Position numbers and translations under genes: made by a program | Source: Pseudonocardiales bacterium | Lineage (GTDB): Bacteria; Actinomycetota; Actinomycetes; Mycobacteriales; Pseudonocardiaceae | Reading direction: 5' to 3' | Length of the DNA: 7,219 nucleotides | Assembly: GCA_013695005.1 (NCBI GenBank) | Contig: JACDBJ010000261.1 | Span: 1 to 7,219, forward strand | The notes under the pieces: model-generated | The model's input: only the letters and a program-made list of their open reading frames with translations | Database searches by the model: none | Told to the model about the DNA's origin: nothing | Shown here: piece after piece, positions 6,304 through 7,219 of the stretch | Position numbering within the stretch: position 1 is the stretch's first letter | Layout of the letters: each line of letters begins with the position of its first letter

Positions 6304-6502
6304 GAGGCGAGGGGCGGCGCGTCGGCCTGGCGAACCTCGACCCGCTCGACGCCGGTCTCGGGGCAGTTCGCGGTGCTCGTCGAGGACGCCTGGCAGGGCC
6401 GCGGTGTCGGGCACCGCGCTGATCCGCCGAGTGGTCGAGCTCGCGGTCGAGGCCGGTTGGGTGAAGCTGACCGTTGCGTCGCACACCGCAGGGTGGCGGT
6501 AG
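6304..6502 (+). pseudogene. Remnant of a GNAT-family N-acetyltransferase, frameshifted
   Basis: Three pieces of a GNAT domain lie in successive order but in different frames. RRVGLANLDPLDAG (about 6316-6357) resembles the strand before the core. GQFAVLVEDAWQGRGVG (about 6361-6411) contains acetyl-CoA binding motif A (Q/R-x-x-G-x-G, here QGRGVG). GTALIRRVVELAVEAGW (from 6410), ending at TAG 6500-6502, is the following helix. Dropping one G from the run GGG at 6409-6411 joins the last two pieces in the exact GNAT register. The N-terminus and the last part of the domain are missing, and no start or ribosome binding site is seen. A true pseudogene is likelier than a sequencing error because two frame changes and both-end truncation coincide. 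The family is clear from motif A; its substrate is unknown. Confidence 0.65.
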
Positions 6503-6534
6503 ACGTCCGGTATGGGCGGGTAGCCCCGACGTCT
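6501..6534. repeat. Inverted repeat in the upstream region of the DGPF gene
   Basis: AGACGTC (6501-6507) and GACGTCT (6528-6534) are exact reverse complements separated by 20 bp. They start right at the stop of the acetyltransferase remnant and end 44 bp before the GTG of the DGPF gene, where its promoter should lie. It may be an operator or a transcript hairpin. I see no convincing -35/-10 pair in this short region. Confidence 0.4.
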
Positions 6535-6578
6535 CTGGTGAGGCACCGCACGGGTTGCCCACGACGAAGGAGAGCATC

Positions 6579-6992
6579 GTGAAGTACATGATCTTGACCT
6601 ACGCCTCGCAGCAGGACTACGACGAGATGTCCGGCAAGCCCACCGACAAGCCCGCGTGGTCTGGCGAGGACTTCGCGGCGATGGGCGAGTTCATGACCGC
6701 GTTCAACAAGTCTCTGGAGGACTCCGGCGAGCTCGTCGAGACCCGAGGCCTCGCCGCTCCGGCCCACACCCGGCGGCTGGGGTCGCGCGCCGGTGTCCCG
6801 GTCGTGACCGACGGGCCGTACGCCGAGACCCAGGAGGTCCTCGCGGGCTACTGGATCGTGGAGTGCGACAGCTTCGACCGGGCGACCGAGATCGCCGGCC
6901 GGCTGGCCGACTGCCCGGCGCCGGAGTATGTCCGGGCCAGGGCCTACGCGGACGTGCGCCCGATCGCCGACTCCGCCGACGAGATGTTTTGA
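6579..6992 (+). CDS. YCII-family (DGPF domain) protein
   Basis: This 137-residue protein begins VKYMILTYASQQDY and carries TDGPYAETQEVLAGYW (residues 77-92), the signature region of DGPF/YCII-related proteins, with Tyr in place of the usual Phe. The alternating strand and helix pattern and the length fit a single ferredoxin-like YCII domain. The start is GTG at 6579, preceded by GAAGGAGAG; an ATG at 6474 in the same frame would add 35 residues over the acetyltransferase remnant and has no ribosome binding site. The stop codon overlaps the proposed TTG start of the sigma factor gene by 4 bp, so the two should be co-transcribed and translationally coupled. DGPF genes commonly neighbour ECF sigma factors of the ECF42 type; their biochemical role is not settled. 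It is probably cytoplasmic, with no signal sequence. Confidence 0.9.
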   Translation: MKYMILTYASQQDYDEMSGKPTDKPAWSGEDFAAMGEFMTAFNKSLEDSGELVETRGLAAPAHTRRLGSRAGVPVVTDGPYAETQEVLAGYWIVECDSFDRATEIAGRLADCPAPEYVRARAYADVRPIADSADEMF

Positions 6993-7219
6993 CGGCCGCC
7001 GTGCCCAGTACCGAGGTCGAGGGCCTGCTGCGCGAGCTGGCGCCGCAGGTCCTCGGCGCCGTCGTGCGGCGCTACGGGCATTTCGACACCGCCGAGGACG
7101 CGACCCAGGAGGCACTGCTGGCGGCCGCGACTCAGTGGCCTGACCAGGGCACCCCGGACAACCCGCGAGCGTGGCTGATCACGGTCGCGTCGCGGAGGCT
7201 GACCGACCAGCTGCGCAGC
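6989..7219 (+). CDS. ECF-type RNA polymerase sigma factor, ECF42-like (partial, 3' end outside window)
   Basis: The first 77 codons are present. Residues 12-50 (LLRELAPQVLGAVVRRYG, then DTAEDATQEALLAAATQW) are sigma region 2, with the conserved acidic DxAEDAxQEAL core that binds RNA polymerase. NPRAWLITVASRRLTDQLRS (58-77) is the start of the -10 recognising part. The sequence matches the large ECF sigma factors that follow DGPF genes (ECF42), which carry a C-terminal TPR-like extension; that part is outside the window, so the subgroup is inferred from context. The start is uncertain: TTG at 6989 overlaps the upstream stop (TTGA), while GTG at 7001 is an alternative without a ribosome binding site. 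It likely directs a small regulon that includes this operon. Confidence 0.88.
   Translation, partial: MTAAVPSTEVEGLLRELAPQVLGAVVRRYGHFDTAEDATQEALLAAATQWPDQGTPDNPRAWLITVASRRLTDQLRS

Noticed and set aside
5968..6582. A 204-codon plus-strand frame as an intact gene
   Set aside because: Only its short GQFAVLVEDAWQGRGVG part is recognisable, and the rest of that domain continues in another frame, so it is a chance frame through a broken gene.
6474..6992. Upstream ATG start for the DGPF protein
   Set aside because: The extra 35 residues overlap the acetyltransferase remnant and do not look like YCII sequence. The GTG at 6579 has a good ribosome site and begins the typical VKYMILTY strand.
5798..7115. 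Long minus-strand open frames over the intergenic region and the DGPF gene
   Set aside because: They are Arg/Pro/Ala-rich with no motif or ribosome site, and they run antisense to the well supported DGPF and sigma genes.

Overview
The window is GC-rich (third codon positions of the genes read here are almost all G or C). It has Shine-Dalgarno-led GTG and ATG starts, an actinobacterial-type DnaA box and a DGPF protein next to an ECF sigma factor. Together these point to an actinomycete, possibly of the Nocardioides type; the genus is a guess.

Left part (1-5823, all on the minus strand): two genes for exported, strongly basic proteins stand in tandem. The first to be transcribed (4295-5587) encodes a 430-residue protein. 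It has a signal/anchor segment, about fifteen consecutive 11-residue Lys/Ala/Gln-rich repeats, an acidic Ala/Pro/Asp tail and a C-terminal amphipathic hendecad helix. A 17-bp-arm hairpin follows it. The second gene (3949 to beyond base 1) encodes at least 1316 residues: an N-terminal signal/anchor, a basic linker, a coiled coil, a region of spaced cysteine pairs, a long helical part, and a hydrophobic Gly/Val segment. That architecture resembles the scaffold of a secreted polymorphic-toxin-like protein whose C-terminal end lies outside the window. The gene is missing from a simple start-to-stop ORF listing because it has no stop in the window; the large plus-strand ORFs over it are antisense shadows.

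The most unusual feature is a pair of related leader elements, one in front of each gene (about 4023-4126 and 5675-5782). They share an almost identical 26-nt hairpin, a conserved core containing the palindrome CACGCGTG, a long-range helix with a compensatory base-pair change between the copies, and an extra 5' hairpin of unrelated sequence at the same place. A good sigma-70-type promoter (TTGACG, 17 bp, TAATCT) begins the 5587 transcript just upstream of its leader, so the element would lie in the mRNA. I match it to no riboswitch class I know; it is a candidate new cis-regulatory RNA that co-regulates the two exported proteins.

Right part (5824-7219): an intergenic stretch contains an inverted pair of DnaA-box-like sites, then a decayed GNAT acetyltransferase remnant broken by frameshifts (about 6300-6502). 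Next come a YCII/DGPF-family gene (6579-6992) and the start of an ECF sigma factor gene (from 6989), which overlap by 4 bp and form a typical two-gene unit transcribed rightward.
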